Assembly (NCBI GenBank): GCA_040222275.1
Contig: JAVKDJ010000045.1
Span: forward strand, 124,001-188,000
DNA: 64,000 nt
Origin: CAXBNB01 sp040222275
GTDB lineage: Bacteria > Bacteroidota > Bacteroidia > Cytophagales > Cyclobacteriaceae
Direction: 5' to 3'
Part shown: positions 15,316 through 24,664 of the stretch, one piece after another
Numbering within the stretch: the first letter of the stretch is position 1
How the letters are laid out: each line of letters starts with the position of its first letter
Translations under genes and position numbers: made by a program
The notes under the pieces: generated by a model
What the model was told of the DNA's origin: nothing
Database searches by the model: none
The model's input: only the letters and a program-made list of their open reading frames with translations

Positions 15316-16881
15316 ATGAAAAGCGCTCATTTTTCTCGCCCTGCGCACGTTTTTATTGGGAGAAACCTTCCTGAAGAGGGACAAGTAGTTGGCTATGCCT
15401 CAATAATCGCTCAACTCAATTTCCCAGTTCCAATGCCTGATCAAATACCGATGGTGTGCAATCGAAATAAAAAATATGAAACGGAAGAATGGGCAGTGTT
15501 TCCAAACAAATACCTACCGGAAGATAGTTTGGACAAATCGGAAATTGATGCACTCTATCGTCACCTTGTATTTGCCCTGAAATATGAGGGGATCAATTTG
15601 CTGGTTTTCAGCCAACTTGCGCATCATTACGATGAACAAGAGCTGACAGCACTAGTTAGCATTGAACCTGAAGGACAATATTCCCGAAGAATCTGGTTTC
15701 TGATAGAATGGCTTCTCGGTAAAGAACTTACCAGCAAGGAAAGATTGACGAAAAGAAGTTATGTACGCCTGGTGGATGAAAAGCTCCAATATGCGGTTGA
15801 AGGTGAAAAATCACCTCGTCAATTGATTATCAACACCTTGCCAGGCACCATAAATTTTTGTCCTCTTATTCGAAAAACGAAAAAACTGGAAACATATATT
15901 TCCAGAAAATATGCTGAAAAGAAAGGAGCGTATTTAAGTGGGTTGAGGAAGGACATCCTGCAAAGGGCATCAGCTTTCTTGTTGCTTAAGGATTCCAAAG
16001 CTTCATTCACTATTGAAGGTGAAAGTCCCAAAAGCAAAAGGGCAACAAGGTGGGGACAAGTGATAGGTCAGGCGGGCTCAAAAGATCTATCAACAGAAGA
16101 GTTGATTCGACTACAACAAATTGTGATAGAAAATGCCAGGTTTATCGAAATGGGATTTCGCACAAAGGGAGGGTTTGTAGGGGAACATGACAGATCAACA
16201 GGGGAACCTATCCCGGATCATGTATCAGCCAGATGCGAAGATTTGGATACATTAATAGATGGCCTGATTAAAACAAACAATAGACTGTTCAAGAGTAATT
16301 TAGATCCTGTCTTGGCAGCTACAATAGTCGCTTTTGGTTTTGTCTTTATTCACCCTTTCGAAGATGGGAATGGCCGTATTCACCGATACTTAATACATCA
16401 TGTATTGTCGAAGATGAAATTTTCTCAACAGGGCATGATATTCCCTGTTTCAGCTTCCATTTTGAACCACCTGGACGATTATAGATCAGTGCTTGAGTCA
16501 TACTCCCATCCTTTATTAGATTTTATAGATTGGGAAGAGACCTCTGGCCATAACGTACAAGTGTTGAACGAAACAATCGACTATTACCGGTTTTTTGATA
16601 TTACAAAGCAAGCTGAATTTCTTTATGACTGTGTGCATGATACTATTGAAAATATTATTCCAGAAGAGGTTATATACCTAACAAGGTATGATGAATTCAA
16701 AAGGTTTATTAATGAAGAGTTTGAAATGCCGGATAAAATGATTGCGGTCCTGGTTCGTTTTTTGGAACAAAACGAAGGGGTGCTTTCTAAACGAGCCAGA
16801 GGCAAGGAATTTTCAGAATTGAGCGAGGACGAAGTAGAAGTTATTGAAAAAAAATATCACAATATTTTTCTCGTCAATTGA
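15316..16881 (+). CDS. Fic family AMP-transferase with internal inhibitory helix
   Basis: A 521-residue Fic protein, predicted to transfer AMP (or another nucleotide monophosphate) to hydroxyl groups on target proteins. The active loop HPFEDGNGRIHR starts at residue 346 and matches HxFx[DE]GNGRxxR exactly, so the enzyme should be active. A class II inhibitory motif, [ST]xxxE[GN], is present as S230-FTI-E234-G235, N-terminal to the Fic core; Glu234 would hold off ATP until the helix moves. The ~200-residue N-terminal part and ~90-residue C-terminal part lack a domain I can name. It lies directly behind the tRNA-Leu terminator, convergent with the DUF2911 gene. No antitoxin gene is adjacent, in line with self-inhibition. 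Confidence 0.92.
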   Translation: MKSAHFSRPAHVFIGRNLPEEGQVVGYASIIAQLNFPVPMPDQIPMVCNRNKKYETEEWAVFPNKYLPEDSLDKSEIDALYRHLVFALKYEGINLLVFSQLAHHYDEQELTALVSIEPEGQYSRRIWFLIEWLLGKELTSKERLTKRSYVRLVDEKLQYAVEGEKSPRQLIINTLPGTINFCPLIRKTKKLETYISRKYAEKKGAYLSGLRKDILQRASAFLLLKDSKASFTIEGESPKSKRATRWGQVIGQAGSKDLSTEELIRLQQIVIENARFIEMGFRTKGGFVGEHDRSTGEPIPDHVSARCEDLDTLIDGLIKTNNRLFKSNLDPVLAATIVAFGFVFIHPFEDGNGRIHRYLIHHVLSKMKFSQQGMIFPVSASILNHLDDYRSVLESYSHPLLDFIDWEETSGHNVQVLNETIDYYRFFDITKQAEFLYDCVHDTIENIIPEEVIYLTRYDEFKRFINEEFEMPDKMIAVLVRFLEQNEGVLSKRARGKEFSELSEDEVEVIEKKYHNIFLVN

Positions 16882-16924
16882 TGGGCCTAAAGCCATTCCA
16901 GCTAACCCTAAATCAAGCCGGCAG

Positions 16925-17464
16925 TCAAATCACCTCAAGAGGAACCACCACCAGGGTTTTGTCCCAGCTTAAGGTGAGCTTTATCAGATTGTCTTTCGGG
17001 GCGGGAACAAGGGAAATTTTAAACTGTTCCAATGGCTCAGGTACAGAAGTGGCCTGCACTTTTATCCTTAAAACATCCTTGTCATAGTTCGGGCCAGGCA
17101 CCCCCCACTGCCCCAGCTCACTGTTCAATACTACAGTCCATTCCTGCTTGCCCGGTATGGAATACAACCAGTAGCTACCGGCTTCCACATTTTTTGTCCC
17201 AAACAGCACATCTTTTGAAAAGGTAATTTCCGTGGCTTCATTGGCACCTGTTCTCCAATACCTGTCATAAGGCACCAATCCCCCAAATATTTCACGTTCC
17301 CTCTTGAATGGCCTGCTATAACTCACCGAGATTTTAGCTCCGTTAACCTCTGTTTTTACTATCTCTGCCGGGCTTAGTATGCGGTTGGCAGCCAACAAGT
17401 AGCCAAAGTAAACCGCAAAAATCACCACCACTATCCCTATTCCCAACAAGATTTTCTTTACCAT
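16925..17464 (-). CDS. DUF2911 domain protein, membrane-anchored
   Basis: A protein of about 179 residues from the start at 17464 (MVKKILLGIGIVVVIFAVYFGYLL), with one N-terminal helix and a periplasmic DUF2911 domain. Family features include the YSRPFKREREIFGGLVPYDRYWRTGANEAT stretch (conserved Tyr-Trp-Arg-Gly), then GTKNVEAGSYWLYSIPG and ELGQWG. DUF2911 is widespread in Bacteroidota and has no established function. The frame also opens at 17500, but that start would place charged residues before the helix. Confidence 0.85.
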   Translation of the reverse strand: MVKKILLGIGIVVVIFAVYFGYLLAANRILSPAEIVKTEVNGAKISVSYSRPFKREREIFGGLVPYDRYWRTGANEATEITFSKDVLFGTKNVEAGSYWLYSIPGKQEWTVVLNSELGQWGVPGPNYDKDVLRIKVQATSVPEPLEQFKISLVPAPKDNLIKLTLSWDKTLVVVPLEVI

Positions 17465-17650
17465 CGGTTTGTAAATTTTTTTACGTTTAACCGTATCCAA
17501 AACTTAAAGGTTACAATCGAGGGGCATCTATTTTAGTTTTCACCCACCAGTTTCCTGCACATTTAATGCATTTGAAAATTAATCTTGTATAAACCCCTAC
17601 TTTTTAATTATTACCTTAATTTTGGCATTGCTTAAATAAGCCAAAATCAA

Positions 17651-18307
17651 ATGATGAACGATTACAACACAATAAAGGAGAGGCTGATACTCAAAGAGTA
17701 TGGGAGGAACATCCAAATGCTGGTTCAATACCTCGAAAAAATAGAAGACAAGGAAGAAAGGAACAAAAAGGCGGAGACTTTGACCCACCTGATGAAACAA
17801 ATCAACCCAGACATAAAAGACACTCCTGAGGTAGAACAAAAACTGTGGGACGACATTCACATCATTTCAGATTTTGAGCTGGATATAGCCGGGCCATTCC
17901 CCAAACCAGAACGGGATGTACTGTACAAAAAACCCAGACGTGTTGAATACAATACCAACAACATCACCTTTAAGCACTTTGGCCAGAATATAGAATTGCT
18001 GGTAGAAAAGGCCACTACCCTTGAAGATCCTGAAGAACAGGAAGCAGCCATCATTCATATAGGCAAGCTTATGAAAACTTTCTTCTATTCTTACAACAAG
18101 GATGTGATAGACAACTCTGTGGTTTATAAAAATATCAGAAAACTGTCTAAAAACAAGTTAGACATTGATATGGCCAAAGTTGATGAACACAACCTTTTCG
18201 AACCACAAAAAAGGGACAACAGGCGTGACAATGAAAGCCGCCCAAGAGACACTGAAAACAGGCACAAAAACAAAGGAAAGAGACCTTTTAAACGCAGAAA
18301 GAATTAA
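17651..18307 (+). CDS. DUF4290 family protein, encoded ahead of murA
   Basis: A 218-residue cytoplasmic protein of the DUF4290 family, which is nearly confined to Bacteroidota and commonly precedes murA. The N-terminal two thirds are helical (LKEYGRNIQMLVQYLEKI, then FKHFGQNIELLVEKA, an internal repeat of the same pattern). The last ~35 residues are a highly basic tail rich in Arg, Lys and Asn (RPRDTENRHKNKGKRPFKRR). That tail suggests nucleic acid or ribosome contact, but no function is known. Its stop overlaps the murA start as TAATG. A -7 box, TAATTTTG, lies at 17617-17624, 26 bp before the start codon. Confidence 0.85.
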   Translation: MMNDYNTIKERLILKEYGRNIQMLVQYLEKIEDKEERNKKAETLTHLMKQINPDIKDTPEVEQKLWDDIHIISDFELDIAGPFPKPERDVLYKKPRRVEYNTNNITFKHFGQNIELLVEKATTLEDPEEQEAAIIHIGKLMKTFFYSYNKDVIDNSVVYKNIRKLSKNKLDIDMAKVDEHNLFEPQKRDNRRDNESRPRDTENRHKNKGKRPFKRRKN

Positions 18308-19611
18308 TGACTTCATTCCGAGTGACCGGTGGCAACCGCCTAAAAGGGGAGATCACACCGCAAGGAGCTAAAAATGAAGCGCTCCAGATCCTGTCAGCAG
18401 TACTTCTCACCGCTGAACCTGTCAAAATCTCGAAAGTTCCCAACATAAGGGACGTCAACATGCTCATAGAACTCCTGGGCCACATGGGGGTAAAAGTGGA
18501 AAAAACCGGCGCGGAAGAATATACTTTCCAGGCCGATGCAGTGGATGTAGGCATACTGGAAACTGAAGAATTTAAAAAAATGGCCTCCTCTCTGCGGGGA
18601 TCTATCATGATACTGGGGCCAATGCTTGCCAGGTTTAAAAAAGGCAAAATACCCCAACCGGGAGGCGACAAGATAGGGAGGAGAAGGCTGGACACCCACT
18701 TCACGGGTTTTCAAAAACTTGGGGCCCGGTTTAGTTACGACAAGAAAACATCGTACTACAACATCGACGCTTCGCACCTCAAGGGGTGCTATATGCTACT
18801 GGATGAAGCGTCAGTTACAGGTACGGCCAATATAGTGATGGCAGCAAGCATGGCAAAGGGCACCACCACCATCTACAATGCCGCCTGCGAACCGTACCTA
18901 CAACAACTGTGCACCATGCTCAATAAAATGGGCGCAAAAATATCGGGTATCGGCTCCAACCTACTGACCATAGAAGGAGTGGAAAAGCTGGGAGGTACCG
19001 AGCACAGGATGCTGCCGGATATGATTGAAATAGGCAGCTTTATCGGATTGGCAGCCATGACCGCCTCAGAGATCACCATTAAAGATGTGGGACTAAAGCA
19101 TTTGGGTATCATTCCGGAGATTTTCCAGAGGTTGGGTATCAAAATGGAATTCAGAAATGACGACATTTACATCCCTTCCCAGGAAAGTTATGAGATCGAG
19201 ACTTTCATTGATGGGTCTATCCTGACCATAGCAGACGCCATCTGGCCGGGCTTTACCCCCGACCTGTTGAGCATCGCCCTGGTAGTGGCCACTCAAGCCA
19301 AAGGCACTGTTCTCATCCACCAAAAAATGTTTGAAAGCCGCTTGTTTTTCGTGGACAAGCTCATAGATATGGGGGCACAAATCATTTTGTGCGACCCTCA
19401 CCGCGCTACGGTAATTGGGCTCAATAAATCTGTAGCCCTGCGTGGAATTCAAATGACATCACCTGATATTCGGGCAGGGGTGTCTTTGTTGATAGCCGCT
19501 TTGTCGGCGGAAGGAACAAGCCTGATACACAATGTAGAACAAATAGATAGAGGGTACCAAAATATCGATCAACGTCTTAACGCTATTGGAGCTATGATAG
19601 AAAGGGTTTAA
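18307..19611 (+). CDS. murA: UDP-N-acetylglucosamine 1-carboxyvinyltransferase with Asp at the active-site Cys position
   Basis: Catalyses the first committed step of peptidoglycan synthesis, moving enolpyruvate from PEP to UDP-GlcNAc. The 434 residues cover the whole EPSP-synthase fold: KNEALQILSAVLL with the conserved Lys22-Asn23 near the N-terminus, the active loop PQPGGDKIGRRRLDTH and PDIRAGVSLLIAAL near the end. In E. coli MurA the loop residue is Cys115, the target of fosfomycin. Here it is Asp121 (codon GAC, 18667-18669). Asp-type MurA enzymes in other bacteria work normally but resist fosfomycin, so intrinsic resistance is predicted. It is coupled to the DUF4290 gene through TAATG. 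Confidence 0.95.
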   Translation: MTSFRVTGGNRLKGEITPQGAKNEALQILSAVLLTAEPVKISKVPNIRDVNMLIELLGHMGVKVEKTGAEEYTFQADAVDVGILETEEFKKMASSLRGSIMILGPMLARFKKGKIPQPGGDKIGRRRLDTHFTGFQKLGARFSYDKKTSYYNIDASHLKGCYMLLDEASVTGTANIVMAASMAKGTTTIYNAACEPYLQQLCTMLNKMGAKISGIGSNLLTIEGVEKLGGTEHRMLPDMIEIGSFIGLAAMTASEITIKDVGLKHLGIIPEIFQRLGIKMEFRNDDIYIPSQESYEIETFIDGSILTIADAIWPGFTPDLLSIALVVATQAKGTVLIHQKMFESRLFFVDKLIDMGAQIILCDPHRATVIGLNKSVALRGIQMTSPDIRAGVSLLIAALSAEGTSLIHNVEQIDRGYQNIDQRLNAIGAMIERV

Positions 19612-19635
19612 AGTTTAGCTCAAAACCAAAAGCTT

Positions 19636-20514
19636 ATGAGATTTATTGTACCTGTACTGGCAGTAGTTATACTGTTTGGTCCCAAAGCAATAGCCCAAAA
19701 TCAGTTTATCGAACTTAAACTGCTTTCTTATTCCCAACTATACAACACCAACGGTGCGCGGTTCGACCTGAGTGGAAATGTTCAGGTGGGCGAGCAATTC
19801 TACATAAATGCAGACGGCAAAGACGACAGTTTTATTTATGAAATAAAACTAATCAACCAAAAGTGGCACATTGTCAACAAAAGCCCCCTGCATCTCGATG
19901 GGGATTTGGACTTGGAAGCTGTTGACTATTGCAATGGCTTGTTTTATCTGGCCAACGAAGAAAACGGCAAGGTGTACACCTATCCTCTATCCGGAAAATC
20001 ACAGGAGTTGCCAATTGATTTTGGAACGGAAACCCCTGGCGACTGGGGAAACGCCGGATGGGAAGGACTGGCCATAGACTGCCAAGGCAATGTCCTATAC
20101 CTGGTCAAGGAACGCCAACCGCGAAAGGTATTCAAAGTAAACCTTGCCACAAAGGGCATTGAGGATACGTTCAACATACCTGAAACAGAAAGCAATGACT
20201 TTGCCGATGCTAAATTTGAAAAAGGTTTTTTATACCTACTGGAAAGGAATGGCAACTTTGTGACCAAGGTGAACCCGGAAACCCATGAGGTAATCCAAAA
20301 AGTAAGCTATAGACAAACCTGTAGCCACGAAAACGGCAAACTTTATGCGCCCTCAAAGTATGGGATGGCTGAATCCCTGCTACTTACCGAAGACGAAATC
20401 TGGATAGGCCTGGACAACAACGGAATACCCGCATCAGACTATGCTACCAAAAAATATGGAATGATTGGGGATGCCCCCGTCATACTCAGGTTCAAACGCC
20501 CAACAGGCTTTTAA
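19636..20514 (+). CDS. Exported beta-propeller-like protein (esterase-like/phytase-like family)
   Basis: A 292-residue secreted protein with signal peptide MRFIVPVLAVVILFGPKAIAQ. The rest is a series of short beta-strand repeats with conserved 'DLEAVDYCNGLFYLANEENGKVY' and 'WEGLAIDCQGNVLYLVKE' blades. These match the esterase-like-activity-of-phytase family (PF13449), in which Glu and Asp residues of the D-x-E-G/A motif bind metal. Enzymatic activity has seldom been shown. It starts 24 bp after murA, so it may be read through, and it overlaps the convergent msrB by 4 bp. Confidence 0.72.
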   Translation: MRFIVPVLAVVILFGPKAIAQNQFIELKLLSYSQLYNTNGARFDLSGNVQVGEQFYINADGKDDSFIYEIKLINQKWHIVNKSPLHLDGDLDLEAVDYCNGLFYLANEENGKVYTYPLSGKSQELPIDFGTETPGDWGNAGWEGLAIDCQGNVLYLVKERQPRKVFKVNLATKGIEDTFNIPETESNDFADAKFEKGFLYLLERNGNFVTKVNPETHEVIQKVSYRQTCSHENGKLYAPSKYGMAESLLLTEDEIWIGLDNNGIPASDYATKKYGMIGDAPVILRFKRPTGF

Positions 20515-21017
20515 TCCTCCTTTTTGTCCCCTTTCTCAAATTGAAGGGAAACCGAATTGATACAGTACCTAAGGCCGGTAGGCTTGGGGCCATCGTTGAA
20601 CACATGGCCGAGGTGGGCGTCACAACGGCTGCACACCACTTCTACCCGCTTCATGCCAAAAGAATAATCGGCTACATCGCTCACATTTTTCTTATTGATC
20701 GGTTGGTAAAAACTTGGCCAGCCAGTGCCGGAATTAAATTTGGTTTCGGAATCAAACAAAGGCAGCTTGCAAGCCACGCATTTGTACACGCCATTTTCGT
20801 AAAACTTATCATATTTCCCCGAAAAAGCCCTTTCAGTACCTTTTTGCCTGGTCACATAAAACTCATCCTCCGACAATATTTTTTTCCACTCTGTATCCGT
20901 CTTTTTGATTTTTTCAGAAGATGGAAATTTCGTTTTCACTTCTTTCCCTTTATCCTGTGCATGACAGGATGATACCGCCATTACCATCATCATCAGGTAT
21001 ATACTTAAAGTTTTCAT
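20511..21017 (-). CDS. msrB: Peptide-methionine (R)-S-oxide reductase, lipoprotein
   Basis: A 168-residue MsrB that repairs R-methionine sulfoxide. The catalytic Cys is in RYCINSVSLQF near the C-terminus, and the structural zinc is held by two CxxC pairs (CVACKLP and CSRCDAH). The motif SGTGWPSFYQP and GHVFNDGP complete the family pattern. The N-terminus MKTLSIYLMMMVMAVSSCHA has a lipobox (AVSSC), so this form is anchored outside the cytoplasm and would depend on a periplasmic thiol donor. Its 3' end overlaps the upstream convergent gene by 4 bp. Confidence 0.94.
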   Translation of the reverse strand: MKTLSIYLMMMVMAVSSCHAQDKGKEVKTKFPSSEKIKKTDTEWKKILSEDEFYVTRQKGTERAFSGKYDKFYENGVYKCVACKLPLFDSETKFNSGTGWPSFYQPINKKNVSDVADYSFGMKRVEVVCSRCDAHLGHVFNDGPKPTGLRYCINSVSLQFEKGDKKED

Positions 21018-21162
21018 GTCTCGCTTTGTCTTTGTTATTGGTTGAAATTACGATTTATTTTTGAAATGCGCCGGTTTTATAAAGGGCAAAATAAAAATTC
21101 CTTCGCCTGAACGACATTTTTAGGAATGGTTGGGGAAAACCTAGTAAAAATTCAACTTCGGA

Positions 21163-22011
21163 TTATAGTTTCCATTCAACCCATTCACCACTATGAAGTT
21201 GTAGAATGTGTCGATAACCACAGGATTTAATGGTATGTGCCGCCCGCTCAAATGCACCGGTAATTTCCCGTATGTGATGTGCATCGGAATTCAGGGTGAT
21301 CGAAATACCCCTTTCATAGGCTTGCTTCAAAATCCATGGCGATGGGTAGGTTTCGCTACACTTTTTTTTGTAAATCCCCCTAGTATTTACTTCCAGTATG
21401 GTTCCACTAGTGGCGGCCACATCAAGTGTCTCCAGTACCAATTTCCGGTACCAATCAGCCCCCTCATCAAATACCTGTCCCTTACTATTATGGATTTTTA
21501 TTTTGTCCAGATGCCCCAATATGGTTGGCGGTGCATCCTTCAACATTTGCTGAACGAGCTCGAAGTACCTGGATACCAACTTTTTTTCATCGCCATCAAA
21601 CATCTGATGTATGGCATTGATAAAAACCTCCCGGCTGCCATCTGCCTCAAATGGCACACCATCTGGAAATAAATCCACATAATGTACGGACCCTACTGTA
21701 TAGTCCAGTGTCAGTGCCTGCAGCGATGGATGGTGCGGTGACATAACGTCTGGAATGTAATCAACCTCCAGGCCTGTGTAAAGTTCTATTTCCCCGTCAT
21801 ACTTTTGTTTCAATGAAAGCATGTCCGCTATGTAATCCGGCAACTTTTCAGTTGGCATTGCCCACTTGGTTTCGAATGGCAAAGGGGCATGCGAAGATAT
21901 GCCTAGTGTCTTAATGCCCAGTTTGATTGCTTGTTTGACATATTCCTCCAAATTGCCATGCCCGTCGCAGTAGTTGCTATGCCCATGATAATTGCTCCAG
22001 CCCATGCTCAA
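21163..22011 (-). CDS. PHP-domain phosphoesterase (histidinol-phosphatase-like) in the phosphonate locus
   Basis: A 282-residue enzyme of the PHP family. The trinuclear metal site is visible: HGHSNYCDGHG at the N-terminus, SSHAPLP, GLEVDYIP, GSVHYVD, LGHLDKIKIH and NSDAHHI near the end. Overall it resembles HisJ-type histidinol phosphatases, but no his genes are near. It lies 11 bp after an organophosphate-type MFS transporter gene and divergent from phnW, so I infer it removes phosphate from an imported organophosphorus compound rather than histidinol phosphate. Cytoplasmic. Confidence 0.85.
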   Translation of the reverse strand: MSMGWSNYHGHSNYCDGHGNLEEYVKQAIKLGIKTLGISSHAPLPFETKWAMPTEKLPDYIADMLSLKQKYDGEIELYTGLEVDYIPDVMSPHHPSLQALTLDYTVGSVHYVDLFPDGVPFEADGSREVFINAIHQMFDGDEKKLVSRYFELVQQMLKDAPPTILGHLDKIKIHNSKGQVFDEGADWYRKLVLETLDVAATSGTILEVNTRGIYKKKCSETYPSPWILKQAYERGISITLNSDAHHIREITGAFERAAHTIKSCGYRHILQLHSGEWVEWKL

Positions 22012-22022
22012 CGTATTTTAAG

Positions 22023-23360
22023 TCATTTAAGGTCTTCTACATTAATTTCCTGACCGGTTTTAGTACTAACGGCACTACCAGCCATTTCCAGGGTTTCTTC
22101 TTGCCTTCCGCCAAACTTCCATTTGCTCAAAGCCAGCAACGCCCCTATCAAAGACATAACGACAAAACCGTAAAACAAGGCGTTCCATCCCAATGTTTCT
22201 GAAAAATAAGCCGCAATGAATGGGGACATCAATTGGCCTGCGGACCCCACGCCGTTTATGATGCCAGCCGCCATTGCTGCTCCTTTTTTTCCTCCTATGT
22301 CCATAGCAGTAGCGCCGCACAAGATAGAGTCTGGCCCGTATGTCATCACGCCAATCAGGCCAATGTTGATGCCAATGGCCAGCATACCCAATTCGGCAAT
22401 TATAGGCTGTATAAAGCAGAGAATTGCCATCAGAAACAACATAACGGCTACCACGGGAAACCGTCTTGAATTCATCAGGTGGTCAGAAATATACCCGGCT
22501 GCAATGACTCCAAAGAAGCCGACCAACTCATATACAGAGGATAAATAACCAGAATCCTGATTGGAATATTGAAGGGCCTCCACCATGTACATTGGCAACC
22601 AAAACAGAAACACATAACGCGTAAGTTTCAACACAAAATATATGAAAGCAGCTATCCAAAGTTCGCTTTTGGTCATGAGCTTTTTGAGCATCCCCATTTG
22701 CACACCTTTCGTGCGCGTCGAAACATGTTCTTCTTCTTCCCTTACCAAAATAGGCAACCCGACATCCGGCGGCTTGTTTCTTACGAAAAGCGCATAAACC
22801 AGGGTGATCACCCCCAATACCAGGGCTGGGAAAATGTAGGCCCGCTTCCAGCCCATATCTACCAATACGCTATCGTTTGTAGCCCAGTAGGTGGCGAAAA
22901 TAGTGGCAAGAAATGCCCCAATAACATAGCATGTACTCCACCATGACATTACCACACCCCTCTCGCCAGGACGAAACCAGGGAGTCATGTTTTTGATCAA
23001 GCCCGACCAACCTGTGGACTGTCCCAGGCCATTAGAACCCATTAAAAAAACAAAGGCCATCAAGCTACCCGTCATGCCCATGGTGAAATTGGCCACAACC
23101 GCAATAGCAAGTCCTATGCTCACAACGATCCTTGGCCCCCACCTATCCGACATGTAGCCACTCACAAACTGGCCCAGCATATAGGTAAGGCTATATACAG
23201 TCAACACCAGGGCCATGTCGTTTTTTGTATAACCCAGCTCATCTATAATAATAGGCATGGTGACACTAAAATTCTTTCGGCAAAAATAAAACCCTGCATA
23301 CCCCAGCCAGGTGATTGCAAATACCCTTAATCGCCAATGATTTAATGATTTAATAGCCAA
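22023..23360 (-). CDS. MFS transporter of the organophosphate:phosphate antiporter type
   Basis: A 445-residue, 12-helix major facilitator protein of the GlpT/UhpT group. Hallmarks are WLGYAGFYFCRKNFSVTMP in helix 1, GQFVSGYMSDRWGPRIVV in the 2-3 loop, and the GWSGLIKNMTPWF segment. Members exchange sugar phosphates or glycerol-3-phosphate for phosphate. The setting, divergent from phnW with phnA and phnY beyond, points to uptake of 2-aminoethylphosphonate or a related phosphonate (inference). It forms an operon with the PHP gene 11 bp downstream. A promoter lies at 23393-23426. Confidence 0.88.
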   Translation of the reverse strand: MAIKSLNHWRLRVFAITWLGYAGFYFCRKNFSVTMPIIIDELGYTKNDMALVLTVYSLTYMLGQFVSGYMSDRWGPRIVVSIGLAIAVVANFTMGMTGSLMAFVFLMGSNGLGQSTGWSGLIKNMTPWFRPGERGVVMSWWSTCYVIGAFLATIFATYWATNDSVLVDMGWKRAYIFPALVLGVITLVYALFVRNKPPDVGLPILVREEEEHVSTRTKGVQMGMLKKLMTKSELWIAAFIYFVLKLTRYVFLFWLPMYMVEALQYSNQDSGYLSSVYELVGFFGVIAAGYISDHLMNSRRFPVVAVMLFLMAILCFIQPIIAELGMLAIGINIGLIGVMTYGPDSILCGATAMDIGGKKGAAMAAGIINGVGSAGQLMSPFIAAYFSETLGWNALFYGFVVMSLIGALLALSKWKFGGRQEETLEMAGSAVSTKTGQEINVEDLK

Positions 23361-23392
23361 TTTTATTCAGGTTAAATGAAAATTTATTCGAT

Positions 23393-23426
23393 CAAACATA
23401 AGTCAATTATTTTAATATAAATCAAA
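23393..23426 (-). promoter_or_regulatory. Promoter of the MFS-PHP operon
   Basis: Read on the minus strand, TTTG (23426-23423) and TATGTTTG (23400-23393) are 22 bp apart, within the Bacteroidota range. The box ends 33 bp before the MFS start codon. Confidence 0.6.
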
Positions 23427-23516
23427 TTATGTATATTAAATTTTCATATATGTAAATATATAAATACTTTTACCCTTGATAAACATGCAATATATTCTTA
23501 CCATCAATATAAGAAA

Positions 23517-24629
23517 ATGAAAGACATAGATATTCCAGATAATCCCTATTTTCTTCTGACCCCCGGCCCATTGAGCACCTCCAAAACCGTGAAAAGCGTA
23601 ATGATGAGAGACTGGTGCACCTGGGATGATGACTACAACCTGGGTGTGGTAGAATACATCCGGGCAAAATTGGTAGCGCTGGCCACCAGTTCATCCGACT
23701 ATACCTCAGTATTGATGCAGGGAAGCGGTACTTTCAGCGTAGAAGCGACCATCGGAAGTGTGATACCTTCTAATGGAAAACTTCTCGTATTGGCGAATGG
23801 GGCTTATGGAAAAAGGCTTGCACAAATCTCCGAAAGACTCAAAATCGCCACAGAAATACAAGATAGTGGGGAAATCGCCCAACCTGACCTGGTGCAGTTA
23901 GAAGCTACCTTGAAAGCAGATAAAACCATCACGCATGTTGCCGTTGTACATTGTGAAACGACTACAGGCATGCTGAACCCAATAAAAGAAATAGGGGAAA
24001 TAGTAAAGTCCCACAACAGGATATATATAGTAGATGCCATGAGTAGTTTCGGTGGCATTCCTATAGATGTACAGGGAATAGACATTGACTATATCATTAG
24101 TAGTGCCAACAAGTGCATCCAGGGGGTACCCGGTTTTGGCTTTGTAATAGCCAAAAAAGAGCAGTTGGAAAGTACAAAAGGAAACGCCAGGTCCCTTTCA
24201 TTGGATCTTTATGACCAATGGAAGACCATGGAAGACGGACGTGGCAAGTGGAGGTACACTTCCCCTACCCATACGGTACGAGCATTTATGCAAGCCATGC
24301 TGGAGCTGGATCAAGAAGGGGGCGTAGAAAAACGATTTGCCCGGTATTCAGAGAACCATCAGGTATTGGTGAAAGGTATGAACAAATTGGGCTTTAGTTG
24401 CTTGCTACCTTCTTCTACCCAGTCGCCTATCATTACATCTTTCAACAACCCCAACAGCACGCATTACGAATTCAAAAAATTCTATGATGAGTTGAAAAAA
24501 AGAGGGTTTGTCATTTATCCAGGTAAAGTATCAGTGGCCGATACCTTTAGGATAGGAAATATCGGGCATGTTTTTCCAAAGGACATGCAAAACCTGATTG
24601 ATAGTATAGAAGAAGTAGTGTTTTGGTAA
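23517..24629 (+). CDS. phnW: 2-aminoethylphosphonate-pyruvate transaminase
   Basis: A 370-residue PLP-dependent class V aminotransferase that turns 2-aminoethylphosphonate plus pyruvate into phosphonoacetaldehyde plus alanine. The N-terminal LLTPGPLSTSKTVK and MRDWCTWDDDY are PhnW signatures. The PLP-binding Lys is Lys199 in SSANKCIQGVPGFGF, and the ring-nitrogen Asp is Asp173 in VDAMSSFGG. Length is normal for PhnW. It opens the catabolic route completed by phnY and phnA, which lie past a convergent regulator gene. A short hairpin (AAGGGA/TCCCTT, 24630-24651) follows the stop. Confidence 0.95.
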   Translation: MKDIDIPDNPYFLLTPGPLSTSKTVKSVMMRDWCTWDDDYNLGVVEYIRAKLVALATSSSDYTSVLMQGSGTFSVEATIGSVIPSNGKLLVLANGAYGKRLAQISERLKIATEIQDSGEIAQPDLVQLEATLKADKTITHVAVVHCETTTGMLNPIKEIGEIVKSHNRIYIVDAMSSFGGIPIDVQGIDIDYIISSANKCIQGVPGFGFVIAKKEQLESTKGNARSLSLDLYDQWKTMEDGRGKWRYTSPTHTVRAFMQAMLELDQEGGVEKRFARYSENHQVLVKGMNKLGFSCLLPSSTQSPIITSFNNPNSTHYEFKKFYDELKKRGFVIYPGKVSVADTFRIGNIGHVFPKDMQNLIDSIEEVVFW

Positions 24630-24664
24630 AAGGGACAGTTATTTATCCCTTGGCCTGATGACGT

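Noticed and set aside
15121..16924. Fic gene as an integrated island with attL/attR at tRNA-Leu
   Set aside because: No copy of the tRNA 3' end appears after the Fic gene and there is no integrase.
20511..20514. Possible frameshift joining the propeller protein and msrB
   Set aside because: The genes are convergent with a 4-bp overlap of stop codons; both are full length.
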